DNA of 64,000 bases from an uncultured Clostridia bacterium (GCA_934233735.1 CAKQGQ010000007.1:1-64000), one strand, 5' to 3'; shown: positions 7,653-17,248, numbered from the stretch's first letter. Notes: generated by a model from the letters alone, not told the origin. Program-made: numbers and translations.

Positions 7653-9089
7653 TTATAAAATATATTTATCCAAGTCTTCGGCATGAATCGTTTCCTGGAA
7701 TTTGTCCTCTACATATTTTTCGTCGATGACAATTTTTTCTTCTTCCATTTCCGGAATGTTGAACGAAATATCTTCCAAAAGTTTTTCGAGCACCGTGTGC
7801 AGTCTTCTTGCGCCGATGTTTTCCGTCTGTTCGTTCATAACATAGGAAATCGTTGCAAGCTGGTCGATGGCGCCTTCCGTAAATTCCACTTCAATTCCTT
7901 CTGTTTCCAGCAAAGCCTTATGCTGCTTGATTAAAGCGTTTTCAGGCTTCGTAAGAATCTCCACGAAATCCTCTTTTGTCAGGCTGTCAAGCGTAACGCG
8001 AATCGGGAAACGGCCCTGAAGCTCCGGAATCAAATCCGTCGGTTTTGCGATATGGAATGCACCTGCACCGATGAAAAGAATGTGGTCGGTACGAACCGGA
8101 CCGTATTTCGTGTTGATTACGCTACCTTCCACGATCGGAAGAATATCTCTCTGCACACCTTCTCTGGAAACATCCGCGCCGGAGCTCATGCGGGAACCGG
8201 AGGCAATCTTGTCGATTTCGTCGATGAAGATAATGCCGTTCTGCTCTGCATTTGCAATGGCTTCGTCCGTCACCAGATCCATGTCGATAAGCTTCTGCGC
8301 TTCCTGCTCGCGGAGAATCTTTCTTGCATCCTTAACCTTGCAGTTTTTCTTCTTGGTCTTCTGCGGCATCATATCGCCGAAAATATTTCCGATGGCGATG
8401 CTCATGCCTTCGTTGCTCATGTCAAGCTGGTTGCCCTTTGGCGTATCGGTCACTTCGATTTCCACATACTGCTCTTCCAAAAGTCCCTGACGCAGCTGCT
8501 CTCTGACCTGCTCTCTTGCCATTTCCACGCTGTTCTCCTCAGGCGCAGCCTCTTCCTTCGCCGCCTGGCTGTCAAGATACTGCTGCTTCTGGCTCGTATA
8601 TCCGCCGCTGTTCATCAGAAAATCAAACGGATTCTTAGGCTGTCCCGGCTTTTTCTTGTTTTTGCCCGGAATGATTGCTTCTACCAGTTTTTCTTCTACA
8701 ATCTTATCCGCAACCGAATATTTTTCTTCGAGTTTGCTCTGCTTCGTCACACGCATGGAAGCTTCCACAAGGTCTCTGACCATGGAATCCACATCTCTGC
8801 CGACATAGCCGACTTCCGTGAACTTGGTAGCCTCAACCTTAACAAAAGGCGCGTCCATGAGCTTTGCGAGTCTCCTTGCGATTTCCGTCTTACCGCAGCC
8901 CGTAGGACCCATCATCAAAATATTCTTCGGTGTGATTTCTTCTCTCATTTCCTCCGAGAGGAGGCTTCTTCTGTATCTGTTTCTGAGGGCGATTGCAACG
9001 GACTTCTTCGCTTCATTCTGCCCGATGATATATTTGTCAAGCTCCGCAACGATTTCCTTGGGAGTCATACTATACAATTTACTTGCCAT
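7653..9089 (-). CDS. hslU: HslU, ATPase subunit of the HslUV protease
   Basis: A 478-residue AAA+ unfoldase. The N terminus LTPKEIVAELDKYIIGQ is the HslU/ClpX start, followed by Walker A GPTGCGKTE and Walker B IIFIDEID. The inserted I domain (about 140-260) is Gln/Lys/Glu-rich, as usual. Sensor 2 is in IGARRLHTVLEKL. HslU hexamers unfold substrates and feed them to HslV. It starts 12 nt after hslV. Confidence 0.97.
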   Translation of the reverse strand: MASKLYSMTPKEIVAELDKYIIGQNEAKKSVAIALRNRYRRSLLSEEMREEITPKNILMMGPTGCGKTEIARRLAKLMDAPFVKVEATKFTEVGYVGRDVDSMVRDLVEASMRVTKQSKLEEKYSVADKIVEEKLVEAIIPGKNKKKPGQPKNPFDFLMNSGGYTSQKQQYLDSQAAKEEAAPEENSVEMAREQVREQLRQGLLEEQYVEIEVTDTPKGNQLDMSNEGMSIAIGNIFGDMMPQKTKKKNCKVKDARKILREQEAQKLIDMDLVTDEAIANAEQNGIIFIDEIDKIASGSRMSSGADVSREGVQRDILPIVEGSVINTKYGPVRTDHILFIGAGAFHIAKPTDLIPELQGRFPIRVTLDSLTKEDFVEILTKPENALIKQHKALLETEGIEVEFTEGAIDQLATISYVMNEQTENIGARRLHTVLEKLLEDISFNIPEMEEEKIVIDEKYVEDKFQETIHAEDLDKYIL

Positions 9090-9101
9090 CTTTCATCCCC
9101 C

Positions 9102-9641
9102 TTATAACTTTTCTACTGAAATATTGCTGTTCGTGTATACACAGATGGAACTTGCGATGCGCAGCGATTCTCTCACGATTGCTTCTGCGTCCATGTCGGT
9201 GTTGTTGAACAAAGCGTTTGCCGCCGAATATGCGAAATTGCCGCCCGAGCCGATTGCCACGAAATCCTGATCCGGCTCGATGACCTCTCCATTTCCGGAA
9301 ATTACAAGCAGATTATCCTTGTCCGCCACGATCATCAAAGCTTCCAAACTCCTCATTCCTTTATCGGAGCGCCAGATTTGAGCTAAATCAACCGCTGCTC
9401 TTTTGAGATTGCCCGAATGTTCGTCCAGCTTCTTTTCAAATTTATCGGTAAGCGCAAAAGCGTCCGCTACCGAACCCGCAAAGCCTGTCACTACCGTATT
9501 TTTGTAAATCTTTCTGACTTTCTTTGCGCCGTTTTTCATAATTGTATGTTCACCCATTGTGACCTGTCCGTCGCCGCCGATGCAGATGTCATCCGGTCCG
9601 CGTCTTACCGCACAGATTGTGGTTGCATGAAACTCTACCAT
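9102..9641 (-). CDS. hslV: HslV, peptidase subunit of the HslUV protease
   Basis: A 179-residue N-terminal nucleophile hydrolase of the proteasome-beta type. The sequence begins MVEFHATTICAVRRG; the catalytic Thr of the mature enzyme is in TTICAVR, so a few residues must be removed. GGDGQVTMG and the GSGGNFAYSAA stretch are standard. It forms dodecamers with HslU. Located between topA and hslU in one operon. Confidence 0.96.
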   Translation of the reverse strand: MVEFHATTICAVRRGPDDICIGGDGQVTMGEHTIMKNGAKKVRKIYKNTVVTGFAGSVADAFALTDKFEKKLDEHSGNLKRAAVDLAQIWRSDKGMRSLEALMIVADKDNLLVISGNGEVIEPDQDFVAIGSGGNFAYSAANALFNNTDMDAEAIVRESLRIASSICVYTNSNISVEKL

Positions 9642-9657
9642 CTAGTTACCTCCTGTT

Positions 9658-11787
9658 TTACTCTTTATATCCACATTTAGCATTTGAACATGCATATTTT
9701 GTGGTCTTTGTGTGTTTTTCCAGTAAAAGTTCGCCGCACTGCGGACACTTTTTATTGGTTGGTTTGTACCAGTACGCTCTATTGCATTCCGGATAACCGC
9801 TGCAGCCGTAAAAAACCTTGCCCGAACGCCCGCGCTTGGCCACGATTTCTTTGCCGCAGTCGGGGCATTTCACATTGATGGATTTTACGATTGCTTTCGT
9901 ATTTTTGCACTCCGGATAGCCGCTGCAGGCTAAGAATTCGCCGAATCGTCCGGACTTGAAAACCATCGGCTTTCCGCAGATTTCACAAGTCTCGTCGCTG
10001 ACTCTGTCCTCAAGCTGCACCTTTTCAATCGCCTTGTCCGCAATCTCCAGTTCTTCCTTCAGTGGACCGTAAAAGTCACGGATAATCTGTTTCCAGTCCA
10101 TATCCTTGGCTTCCACATCGTCCAGCTTGTCTTCCATGTCTGCGGTAAATCCCGCGTCAACGATTTCCTTGAAATACTCTTCCATCATGCCGGTAACAAC
10201 GAAGCCCAGTTCGGTCGGAACCAGTGTCTTTTTCTCACGGCTGATATATTTTCTTTCCAAAATCGTCGCGATAATCGGCGCGTAGGTACTCGGCCTTCCG
10301 ATGTTGCGCTCTTCCAGCTCTTTTACCAGACTTGCCTCGGTAAAGCGCGCAGGCGGTTCGGTAAATTTCTGTTCGCCCTGCGCGGCCTCCGCCTTGAGCG
10401 TTTCGCCTTCTTCCAAATCCGGGAGAAGTTTGTCCTTATCCTCTTCCAGATTCGGAGAGTAGACGCGCTGATAACCGTCAAAAATCAGCTTGGAGCCGGA
10501 CGCCTTCAGGCAGTAGTCTCCGTTTTCGATATTGACCTGCATGCTGTCAAAAACAGCCGCCGTCATCTGACTGGCAAGGAAACGCGTCCAAATCAGTTTA
10601 TACAAATTGTACTGGTCTTTTGTAAGCGAATCCTTGATGCTTTCCGGGTCGAGCACAATCCGGCTCGGACGAATCGCTTCATGCGCGTCCTGAATATCTT
10701 TCTTTTTATTGCTGTATATATTATTCGCAGAGTAATTGCTTCCGAAGTTGTCTTCAATGTACTGCTTCGCCATCGCCTTGGCTTCGGCCGAAATACGGAC
10801 GGAGTCCGTTCTGATATAGGTTACCAGACCGACTGTTCCCTGTCCCTTGATTTCCACACCTTCGTAAAGCTGCTGCGAAACCATCATCGTCTTTTTCGTT
10901 GTAAATCCCAGCTTGTTCGCCGCATCCTGCTGCAGACTGCTGGTTGTAAACGGTGCAAACGGTTTGCGCGAGCGCTGCTTGCGGTTGATCTTGCCGACGA
11001 TGTAAGTACCCACTTCCAAATCCGCTAAAACCTTATCTGCCGCCTCTTTGCTTTCGATTGCAAACTTCTTGCCTTTGTATTCCGCAAGTTTTGCGGTAAA
11101 CTTCTTTCCTTTTTTGAAATCTGCCGTAATATTCCAATATTCCTGCGGCACGAACGCCTTAATCTGATTTTCGCGGTCACAGATAATTTTCAGAGCCGCC
11201 GACTGTACTCTTCCGGCACTCAGCCCTCTTCTGATTTTTCTCCACAGCAGTGGGCTGATCTGGTATCCCACCAGTCTGTCCAGTACGCGCCTTGCCTGCT
11301 GCGCGTCCACCAGGTGCAAATCAATCGGTCTTGGATTCTTTACCGCATTCTTGATTGCATCCTTCGTAATTTCGTTGAAAACGATTCTGCATGGCGTGTT
11401 CGCATCGATTCCCAGCAAATATGCTAAATGCCATGAAATTGCCTCTCCTTCACGATCCGGGTCGGTTGCCAGATAAATTTTCCCTGCCGCTTTTGCTTCC
11501 TTTTTCAATTCTTTGATGAGATCGCCCTTTCCTCTGATTGGGATGTATACCGGCTCGAAATCATTTTCGATGTCGATTCCCAGCTTGCTCTTCGGTAAAT
11601 CCCGAACATGCCCGACCGATGCGATTACCTTGTATGATGATCCCAGATACTTTCCAATCGTCTTAGCCTTCGACGGCGATTCCACGATTACCAAAGTTTT
11701 TTTCGGTGCGCTTTTCTTCGAAGCGGTCTTTTTCGTCTGCTTTGTCTGCTTAGGCTGCTTTACCGCAGCTTCCTTCGCTGTAGCCAT
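9658..11787 (-). CDS. topA: DNA topoisomerase I
   Basis: A 709-residue type IA topoisomerase that relaxes negative supercoils. After a Lys-rich leader of about 27 residues comes the TOPRIM domain (LVIVESPSKAKTIGKYLG, ATDPDREGEAISWHL). The catalytic Tyr is in GLVTYIRTDS. The C terminus has three four-Cys zinc ribbons (CEICG...CxGYPEC, CPDCG...CSGYPEC, CPQCG...C). The Lys/Thr-rich start is a low-complexity extension of unknown role. It lies upstream of hslV with a 16-nt gap, as in Bacillus. Confidence 0.97.
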   Translation of the reverse strand: MATAKEAAVKQPKQTKQTKKTASKKSAPKKTLVIVESPSKAKTIGKYLGSSYKVIASVGHVRDLPKSKLGIDIENDFEPVYIPIRGKGDLIKELKKEAKAAGKIYLATDPDREGEAISWHLAYLLGIDANTPCRIVFNEITKDAIKNAVKNPRPIDLHLVDAQQARRVLDRLVGYQISPLLWRKIRRGLSAGRVQSAALKIICDRENQIKAFVPQEYWNITADFKKGKKFTAKLAEYKGKKFAIESKEAADKVLADLEVGTYIVGKINRKQRSRKPFAPFTTSSLQQDAANKLGFTTKKTMMVSQQLYEGVEIKGQGTVGLVTYIRTDSVRISAEAKAMAKQYIEDNFGSNYSANNIYSNKKKDIQDAHEAIRPSRIVLDPESIKDSLTKDQYNLYKLIWTRFLASQMTAAVFDSMQVNIENGDYCLKASGSKLIFDGYQRVYSPNLEEDKDKLLPDLEEGETLKAEAAQGEQKFTEPPARFTEASLVKELEERNIGRPSTYAPIIATILERKYISREKKTLVPTELGFVVTGMMEEYFKEIVDAGFTADMEDKLDDVEAKDMDWKQIIRDFYGPLKEELEIADKAIEKVQLEDRVSDETCEICGKPMVFKSGRFGEFLACSGYPECKNTKAIVKSINVKCPDCGKEIVAKRGRSGKVFYGCSGYPECNRAYWYKPTNKKCPQCGELLLEKHTKTTKYACSNAKCGYKE

Positions 11788-11895
11788 TTTACCTCCAAAT
11801 GTCTTCTTTTTATTTTCCTCTCCCTGTTCAGGCGGTCACACACGCACCCTCAGAAACAAGAACTTATCTTATAAAAACATATAATAGTATGAAAT

Positions 11896-12765
11896 TCAAA
11901 ATTTTGCAACAAAAATTTTCCCGAAACTGTAAGTTAGCAGACCTTTTATCTCCAAAACAGCCAAAATTCCGTTGATTGTGAACGCATCTTTTCCCAGCAA
12001 AGCGCAAAGCTCGTCGACCGTCGTTTCCCCGTTTTCCTTGACTGCTGCATAGATTTTTGCTTCGTCCTCACCCAGTTTTTCCATTTCCTCCGGCGAGGTC
12101 TTTAGTGGAATTCCAAGCTCTGTGAAAATGTCATCCACCACCGCAATCGGCCTGGCGCCGTCCATCAAAAGCTTATTGCATCCCAGGCTGTACGAGCTGG
12201 TGATATTCCCGGGGACAGCGAAAACTTCCCTGCCCTGTGCCGCTGCAAGCTCTGCAGTAATCAAAGCTCCGCTTCCCGTTCCCGCTTCGACGACTGCGAC
12301 TGCTTCTGCCAGCCCTGAAATAATACGGTTTCGTTTCGGAAACATGTAGGGCATAGGCTTCGTGCCGGGCGCTTCTTCCGAAACAAAAAGCCCCTTTTCT
12401 CGGATTTCTTCATAAATGTTTCGGTTTGCCGCGGGGTAGCAGATGTCTGCGCCGCAGCCGAGCACCGCAATCGTGTCTCCGCCGTTTTGAAGCGCCCCCA
12501 GATGCGCGAAATAGTCGATGCCCTTTGCCATTCCGCTCACGACCGTAATCCCGTTCTCCGCCGCGGTCTTTCCGATTTTCATCGCGACCTTTTTTCCGTA
12601 CTCACTGCACTTGCGCGAGCCGACAACTGCAATGCACTTTTTCCGTAAAAGCCGCACATCTCCGATGCAATACAGAACTTCGGGCGCGTCCGCAAGCTGC
12701 AAAAGCTGCTTCGGATAGTGTTTGTCTTCTTTTTTAACTATATTTATATTATTTCTTTCTTCCAT
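11896..12765 (-). CDS. dprA: DNA-processing protein DprA (Smf)
   Basis: A 289-residue protein with the Rossmann-like DprA fold: VVGSRKCSEYGKK, VVSGMAKGIDYFAH and LGCGADICYPAANR motifs, and a C-terminal winged helix (about 225-289). DprA loads RecA on incoming single-stranded DNA in transformation. It sits between comM and topA. The gap before comM is 2 nt, so the two genes are coupled. Confidence 0.95.
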   Translation of the reverse strand: MEERNNINIVKKEDKHYPKQLLQLADAPEVLYCIGDVRLLRKKCIAVVGSRKCSEYGKKVAMKIGKTAAENGITVVSGMAKGIDYFAHLGALQNGGDTIAVLGCGADICYPAANRNIYEEIREKGLFVSEEAPGTKPMPYMFPKRNRIISGLAEAVAVVEAGTGSGALITAELAAAQGREVFAVPGNITSSYSLGCNKLLMDGARPIAVVDDIFTELGIPLKTSPEEMEKLGEDEAKIYAAVKENGETTVDELCALLGKDAFTINGILAVLEIKGLLTYSFGKIFVAKF

Positions 12766-12767
12766 AA

Positions 12768-14297
12768 TTATTCCTTATCCGCTTCATTAAAAAAAGCTGT
12801 ATATCCAAGCGCCGCCGCCAGATGTGACATCTCTACTTTCTCGCTTCCCCTTACATCGGCAGCCGTACGGGCAATCCTCAGTATTTTATGATACCTTCTG
12901 GGGCTCAGATGCTGTTTTTCATAGACTTTTTTCATGAAGTCGATTCCTTTTCTGTCTAATGCGCAAAACTCCCGTAAATCGCCTTCCTCCATCTCGCTGT
13001 TCAAGCGGATTTTTCTGCCCGCAAAGCGTTTTCGCTGAAGCTCTCTTGCCGCCGCGACCTTCTGCCGCATTTCTTCCGTTGAAGCCGACGGACTCCCCGT
13101 CAAGGCTCTGTAATCGACCCTGCTGATTTCAATGCATAAATCGATGCGCTCTGCAATCGGGCCCGAAAGCCTGCCCCGATAGCGGTCAATCTCACTCTGC
13201 GTGCAGATACAGGTTTTTTCCGTATCGCCAAGATAACCGCAGCGGCAGGGATTTGTGGCCGCCGCAAGCGTAAATTTCGCAGGAAAGACAAAAGCGTTTC
13301 CTCTCCGTATCAGCCGCACCTGCCCCTCTTCCATCGGAAGCCGTAAAAGCTCAATCTGCTCCCTCGAAAATTCCAGAAATTCATCCATAAAAAGAATTCC
13401 GTTATGGGCAAACGAAATTTCTCCGGGCAGGGGCTGATGGCCGCCGCCTAAAATTGCTGCCGCGGTTGCCCGCTTATTTACCTGCCGAAACGGTCTCCTG
13501 CTGATAATCGGCGTGTTTTCATCCAGTTTTCCGACGAGGGAATAGACCATCGAGGTTTCCAGCTGCTCTTCCTTGGACATCGGAGGCAGTATCCCCGGGA
13601 TACGCTTTGCCAGCATGCTTTTTCCCGTGCCGGGCGAGCCCACCATTAAAAGACCGTGTCCGCCTGCCGCGGCAATCACAATCGCTTCTTTCGCCGCCCA
13701 GTGCCCTTTGACATCCGCAAAATCAAGCTCGTATCCATGCCTGCTTTCCGCCTGCTCCTCTGCCGTAAAAAATATCTTTTTCTCTTCACCGCTCAGCATT
13801 GCCGCAAGCTGCCGCAAATCCTCCACCGCAATGATTTTGATTCGTTCATCCGCCGCAAGCCACGCTTCCCTGCAGTTTGCCTTTGCCAGATAAATTTCCT
13901 CTGCACTTCCCATCAGACCTTTCAGCATAGGCAGAATTCCTTTTACCGGAAGAACCTTTCCGTTTAAACCCAGCTCGCCGATAAAAGCCTTCCTTTCAAA
14001 CTTATCGCATCGAATCAGCCCCTCGGATGCCAAAACGCCGACCGCCATCGCCAAATCATAATGGCTGCCCTTTTTCCTCACCCATGCAGGCGAGAGATTC
14101 ACCGTGACCTTTCCCTTCGGATATTCGAATCCACTGTTTAGAATCGCACTTTTCACACGCTCTGCAGCTTCTTTTACCGCCGTATCTCCCAGTCCGATCA
14201 CATGAAAAGCCGGAAGCCCTCTTGCGGAATCCACTTCTACAGTTACAGGAATTCCTTCGATTCCCAGCAGCGCCGCAGTTTTCGTCATTGTCAGCAT
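12768..14297 (-). CDS. comM: YifB/ComM family Mg-chelatase-like AAA ATPase
   Basis: About 509 residues. The N-terminal Lon-like S5 fold (GLPAFHVIGLGDTAVKEAAERVKSA), the AAA domain with Walker A VGSPGTGKSML, Walker B ILFMDEFLEF, a zinc-type cluster (NPCRCGYLGD...C) and the C-terminal Mg-chelatase region are all present. ComM helps branch migration in natural transformation in Gram-negatives; the Firmicutes protein is thought to act similarly. ATG at 14297 is chosen over a GTG at 14312 because the GTG lies in the G-rich ribosome site. Confidence 0.94.
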   Translation of the reverse strand: MLTMTKTAALLGIEGIPVTVEVDSARGLPAFHVIGLGDTAVKEAAERVKSAILNSGFEYPKGKVTVNLSPAWVRKKGSHYDLAMAVGVLASEGLIRCDKFERKAFIGELGLNGKVLPVKGILPMLKGLMGSAEEIYLAKANCREAWLAADERIKIIAVEDLRQLAAMLSGEEKKIFFTAEEQAESRHGYELDFADVKGHWAAKEAIVIAAAGGHGLLMVGSPGTGKSMLAKRIPGILPPMSKEEQLETSMVYSLVGKLDENTPIISRRPFRQVNKRATAAAILGGGHQPLPGEISFAHNGILFMDEFLEFSREQIELLRLPMEEGQVRLIRRGNAFVFPAKFTLAAATNPCRCGYLGDTEKTCICTQSEIDRYRGRLSGPIAERIDLCIEISRVDYRALTGSPSASTEEMRQKVAAARELQRKRFAGRKIRLNSEMEEGDLREFCALDRKGIDFMKKVYEKQHLSPRRYHKILRIARTAADVRGSEKVEMSHLAAALGYTAFFNEADKE

Positions 14298-14312
14298 GTT
14301 TTCACCCCCCAC

Positions 14313-14651
14313 TTAAAAAATTAAATCCGTCATATGCGTCAGCTGGATTTCCACAACCTGAAAATCCGTTTCTTTGTAAAAAGCCCTCGTGTGCGAGAGA
14401 AAATAGCCAGCAGCCCGCTTAATCCGGTTTTGTTTCTGCAGATTTACCGCCTCTTTCCCGTCTCCGAACGCCTTGGAAAGCCGCGTTTTCACCTCTATGA
14501 AAGCAATCTTTTCCCTGTCACAGGCAATCAAATCAATTTCCCCGTATGGACACCGATAGTTTCTGCACAGAATCCGATAGCCATGCCGCACCAGCATCTC
14601 TTCCGCAAGCAATTCCCCTGCCGCTCCGATTTCTTTTTTATTCATTTTCAT
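14313..14651 (-). CDS. YraN family (UPF0102) nuclease-like protein
   Basis: A 112-residue protein with GELLAEEMLVRHGYRIL, YGEIDLIACD and IAFIEVKTR, the E-x-D-x-E-x-K pattern of the restriction-endonuclease-like fold. The function is unclear; family members lie beside dprA and comM and may process DNA. A second ATG two codons in (14645) has better spacing to GAGGGG. First gene of the operon that runs to codY. Confidence 0.9.
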   Translation of the reverse strand: MKMNKKEIGAAGELLAEEMLVRHGYRILCRNYRCPYGEIDLIACDREKIAFIEVKTRLSKAFGDGKEAVNLQKQNRIKRAAGYFLSHTRAFYKETDFQVVEIQLTHMTDLIF

Positions 14652-14695
14652 GACCCCTCTTTCTTTTTTTATTTATTTTATCTTCTTTTTAACTT

Positions 14696-14724
14696 ATTTT
14701 ACATTATATTACAACTCAAGTCAA
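14696..14724 (-). promoter_or_regulatory. Sigma-A promoter of the yraN-comM-dprA-topA-hslVU-codY operon
   Basis: TTGACT at 14724-14719, 17-nt spacer, TAAAAT at 14701-14696, reading leftwards into yraN. Confidence 0.7.
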
Positions 14725-14725
14725 T

Positions 14726-14762
14726 AAAAAATTCCCTCATTTTATAATTTATGAGAGAATTT
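14726..14762 (-). terminator. Terminator of the HAD phosphatase gene
   Basis: AAATTCTCTCAT and ATGAGGGAATTT form a 12-bp stem with one G-U pair and a 10-nt loop, then TTTTTTATT on the minus strand. It lies 15 nt after the HAD stop and directly upstream of the yraN promoter. Confidence 0.8.
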
Positions 14763-14776
14763 CCCTTTTGTCATAT

Positions 14777-15676
14777 TTATTTCACGGGTTTCACTCCGCC
14801 CTTTTCGCCGAACAAAAGCGTCCGTATCGCATAGGCAACGCCTTCTTCCTCGTTTGTCAGCGTTACGAGATCCGCCGCAGCTTTTACATCTTCTTCAGCA
14901 TTTCCCATCGCAACGCCGATTCCCGCCTCCTGTATCATATGTGTGTCGTTCGGACTGTCGCCGAATGCCATCACACTTTCCATCGGAATCCCGTTCTGCC
15001 TGCAAATCTCCTCAAGCGCCGTGGCCTTGCTCGTCGTCTGTCCTCCGATTTCCAAATTGTGTGAAAAAGAGGATGTCACAGTAATTCCTGTAAGCTCTTG
15101 CAGGCGTTCCCACATCCGGTTCTTATCATCAAAAAACTCGAAGTGAATATTGATGTTTTCGATTTTTTCTTTATGCTCTAATAGGAAGTCATAAATTCCG
15201 TCTACCGGAGTCCTGGTTCTGAGAACATATTTCGGGCTCATATAGGTCGAACCGTTTGCAGCAAGGTCGTCATAAACCCGGCGGTCGATATAGGCTCTGC
15301 CGAGCGTAAAAACTTCAATCGGATATTCCGTCTGCGCTAAAATCTCATGCACGCGGACAATCGCTTCTGCCGATGCATAATTGGAATAGATAAATTCTCC
15401 GCTCTGTGCGTCGGTGATATGCGCACCGTTGGAGGTGATAATCCGCCGCAGTCCCTTGATTTTATGAATTTTTTCGGGCAGCGCGCTGAAGACCCTTCCG
15501 GTTGCAATCACCACATCGGTGCCCCGCTCCATCGCCTCTTCCAAAGTATCCTTCGTCCTTCGTGTCAGCCCTTCTCTTGTCAGCGTTGTTCCGTCCAAAT
15601 CAAGCGCAATCAGCTTGATTTTCGCAAGCCGCTTCTCCATTTCCGGACTCACTTGTGTCGATACCGCTAAATCCAT
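14777..15676 (-). CDS. Cof-type HAD-superfamily hydrolase
   Basis: A 299-residue phosphatase. Motif I is LIALDLDGTTLT, motif II is VVIATGR, motif III has the Lys in GQTTSKATAL and motif IV is MAFGDSPNDTHMI. The C2 cap between motifs II and III identifies the Cof/YidA group, which removes phosphate from sugar phosphates or flavin precursors; the substrate cannot be told. ATG at 15676 has GGAGGG just upstream, so the longer in-frame start at 15736 is rejected. Confidence 0.9.
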   Translation of the reverse strand: MDLAVSTQVSPEMEKRLAKIKLIALDLDGTTLTREGLTRRTKDTLEEAMERGTDVVIATGRVFSALPEKIHKIKGLRRIITSNGAHITDAQSGEFIYSNYASAEAIVRVHEILAQTEYPIEVFTLGRAYIDRRVYDDLAANGSTYMSPKYVLRTRTPVDGIYDFLLEHKEKIENINIHFEFFDDKNRMWERLQELTGITVTSSFSHNLEIGGQTTSKATALEEICRQNGIPMESVMAFGDSPNDTHMIQEAGIGVAMGNAEEDVKAAADLVTLTNEEEGVAYAIRTLLFGEKGGVKPVK

Positions 15677-15707
15677 TTTGCCCTCCGCTAAAAATATTTT
15701 ATATTCT

Positions 15708-15736
15708 ATTCTACAATAAATTAAGAATACTTGCAA
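15708..15736 (-). promoter_or_regulatory. Leftward promoter of the HAD gene
   Basis: TTGCAA at 15736-15731, 17-nt spacer, TAGAAT at 15713-15708. The -35 hexamer is its own reverse complement and is also used by the rightward trkA promoter. Confidence 0.6.
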
Positions 15737-15758
15737 ATTGTTTAAATTGTGCTAAAAT
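15731..15758 (+). promoter_or_regulatory. Rightward promoter of trkA
   Basis: TTGCAA at 15731-15736, 16-nt spacer, TAAAAT at 15753-15758. A second possible promoter has TATATT at 15795-15800. The GTGC...GCAC repeats cover both -10 regions. Confidence 0.55.
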
Positions 15759-15812
15759 ATAGATTGCACTATTTTGGTTTGCTAACATTTGTGCTATATT
15801 ATCTAATCGCAC
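15747..15812. repeat. Tandem imperfect palindromes in the trk promoter
   Basis: Two similar units, TTGTGCTA...GCAC at 15747-15769 and TTGTGCTA...GCAC at 15789-15812, spaced 42 bp apart. Each has inverted GTGC/GCAC half-sites (spacers 13 and 14 nt) around an AT-rich core holding a -10 box. The arrangement suggests a repressor bound on the same DNA face four helical turns apart. Confidence 0.5.
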
Positions 15813-15830
15813 AAATTTAGGAGGTAATTT

Positions 15831-17192
15831 ATGAAAATTGCGGTAGTCGGCGCCGGAAAGCTCGGAATGAAAGTTGTTAATGCGCTGGTCGGCGGAAACC
15901 ACTCTATTACGGTTATCGACAAAAATGAAGCGATACTGAATAAAATATCACAGCAGTACGATGTGCTTGTTTCCTGCGGCAACGCCAAGCAAATCAGTCT
16001 TTTAAGGCGTGAATCCATCAACACCTTTGACTTTTTGATTGCCTGCACGGACAGCGATGAGAAAAACATCGTGATTGCTTCTTTTGCGAAGAAATTAGGC
16101 TGCACGAAGGTCATTGCAAGGGTTCGCGACCCTGAACACATGAATCAGATGGATTTCATCAAGGAAACGATGAATATCGACCACATCGTCAACCCGGATC
16201 TTGGCATCACACTTGAAATTTACAAATATTTAGTTGAAAAATATACACTTACAAACGGTATTTTTTCCAGCGGAAAGGTTTCGCTCGTGCAGTTCAAGGC
16301 AAAACGCCTGCCGCGGCTGATTGATCTCTCCATGGTGGAAGTCAGCAAAGTGCTGCCGAATATGCTGGTGATTGCCCTTTCCCGAAACGGAAAAATCATC
16401 ATTCCGCACGGACAGACAACAATCGAGGCCGGAGACACGGTCTACCTCATCGGTGAAAAGAATCAGATTGCCGAGCTTCACCGCAAGGTTTACGAAAAAG
16501 GAAAATATACGGATTTGCAGAAGGTGATGATTGCCGGCGGCGGTAAAACGGGATATTATCTTGCGGACAGGCTTTCCGAGTTCGGAGTTTCCGTAAAGCT
16601 GATTGAAAAGAGCAAAGAACGCTGTTACTACCTCTCCACACATCTTGACGATGTCATGGTGCTGCACGGTGACGCCACGGACAGCGTCCTCTTAGAAGAG
16701 GAAAATCTTGATGAAATGGATGCTTTCGTTGCTGCAACAGGGCTGGACGAGGAAAACCTTCTCCTTGCGCTCATTGCCAAGCAGCGCAATATCGAGGATG
16801 TCATCGCCAAGGTAAGCCGCCAAAGCTACAAAGATTTAATTGAACGCATGGGTGTCGACATGGTGCTGAACCCGCTCGACATCGTTGCCAGCAATATTTT
16901 GCGGTATATCCAGGGTTCCAAGAGAATCATCTCCTACCTGCTGATTCAGGGGCAGGCGGAAATCATGGAGATTATCGCAAGCGACGATATGAAACTGGCA
17001 AATACGCCTCTGAAATCTGTCAAGCTTCCTGACGGCGTGCTGATTGCCGCAATTCACAGAGGACCGAAGGTGATTATTCCAAATGGAGATACGGAAATTT
17101 TGGCGGACGACAAAGTTACGATTTTCTGCCTGCTTTCCGACATCGGGGAACTGGAAAAATTGATGACCGCAAAACGAGGTTTTCTGTTATAA
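15831..17192 (+). CDS. trkA: Trk K+ uptake regulatory subunit TrkA
   Basis: A 453-residue peripheral protein with two RCK units. Each has a Rossmann NAD(H) site (MKIAVVGAGKLGMKV at the start, VMIAGGGKTGYYLADRL near 228) followed by a TrkA-C domain. It gates the TrkH channel in response to nucleotides. AGGAGG lies 8 nt before the ATG. Two trkH genes follow on the same strand. Confidence 0.95.
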   Translation: MKIAVVGAGKLGMKVVNALVGGNHSITVIDKNEAILNKISQQYDVLVSCGNAKQISLLRRESINTFDFLIACTDSDEKNIVIASFAKKLGCTKVIARVRDPEHMNQMDFIKETMNIDHIVNPDLGITLEIYKYLVEKYTLTNGIFSSGKVSLVQFKAKRLPRLIDLSMVEVSKVLPNMLVIALSRNGKIIIPHGQTTIEAGDTVYLIGEKNQIAELHRKVYEKGKYTDLQKVMIAGGGKTGYYLADRLSEFGVSVKLIEKSKERCYYLSTHLDDVMVLHGDATDSVLLEEENLDEMDAFVAATGLDEENLLLALIAKQRNIEDVIAKVSRQSYKDLIERMGVDMVLNPLDIVASNILRYIQGSKRIISYLLIQGQAEIMEIIASDDMKLANTPLKSVKLPDGVLIAAIHRGPKVIIPNGDTEILADDKVTIFCLLSDIGELEKLMTAKRGFLL

Positions 17193-17248
17193 CTGAGAAT
17201 GCTTAAAGAAACATTGCTTAAGAAGAGAAAGGAAAGTTACGATTCGCT

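Noticed and set aside
8052..9107. 351-codon open frame opposite hslU
   Set aside because: Shadow of a highly conserved gene; no ribosome site, low-complexity translation rich in His, Leu and Arg.
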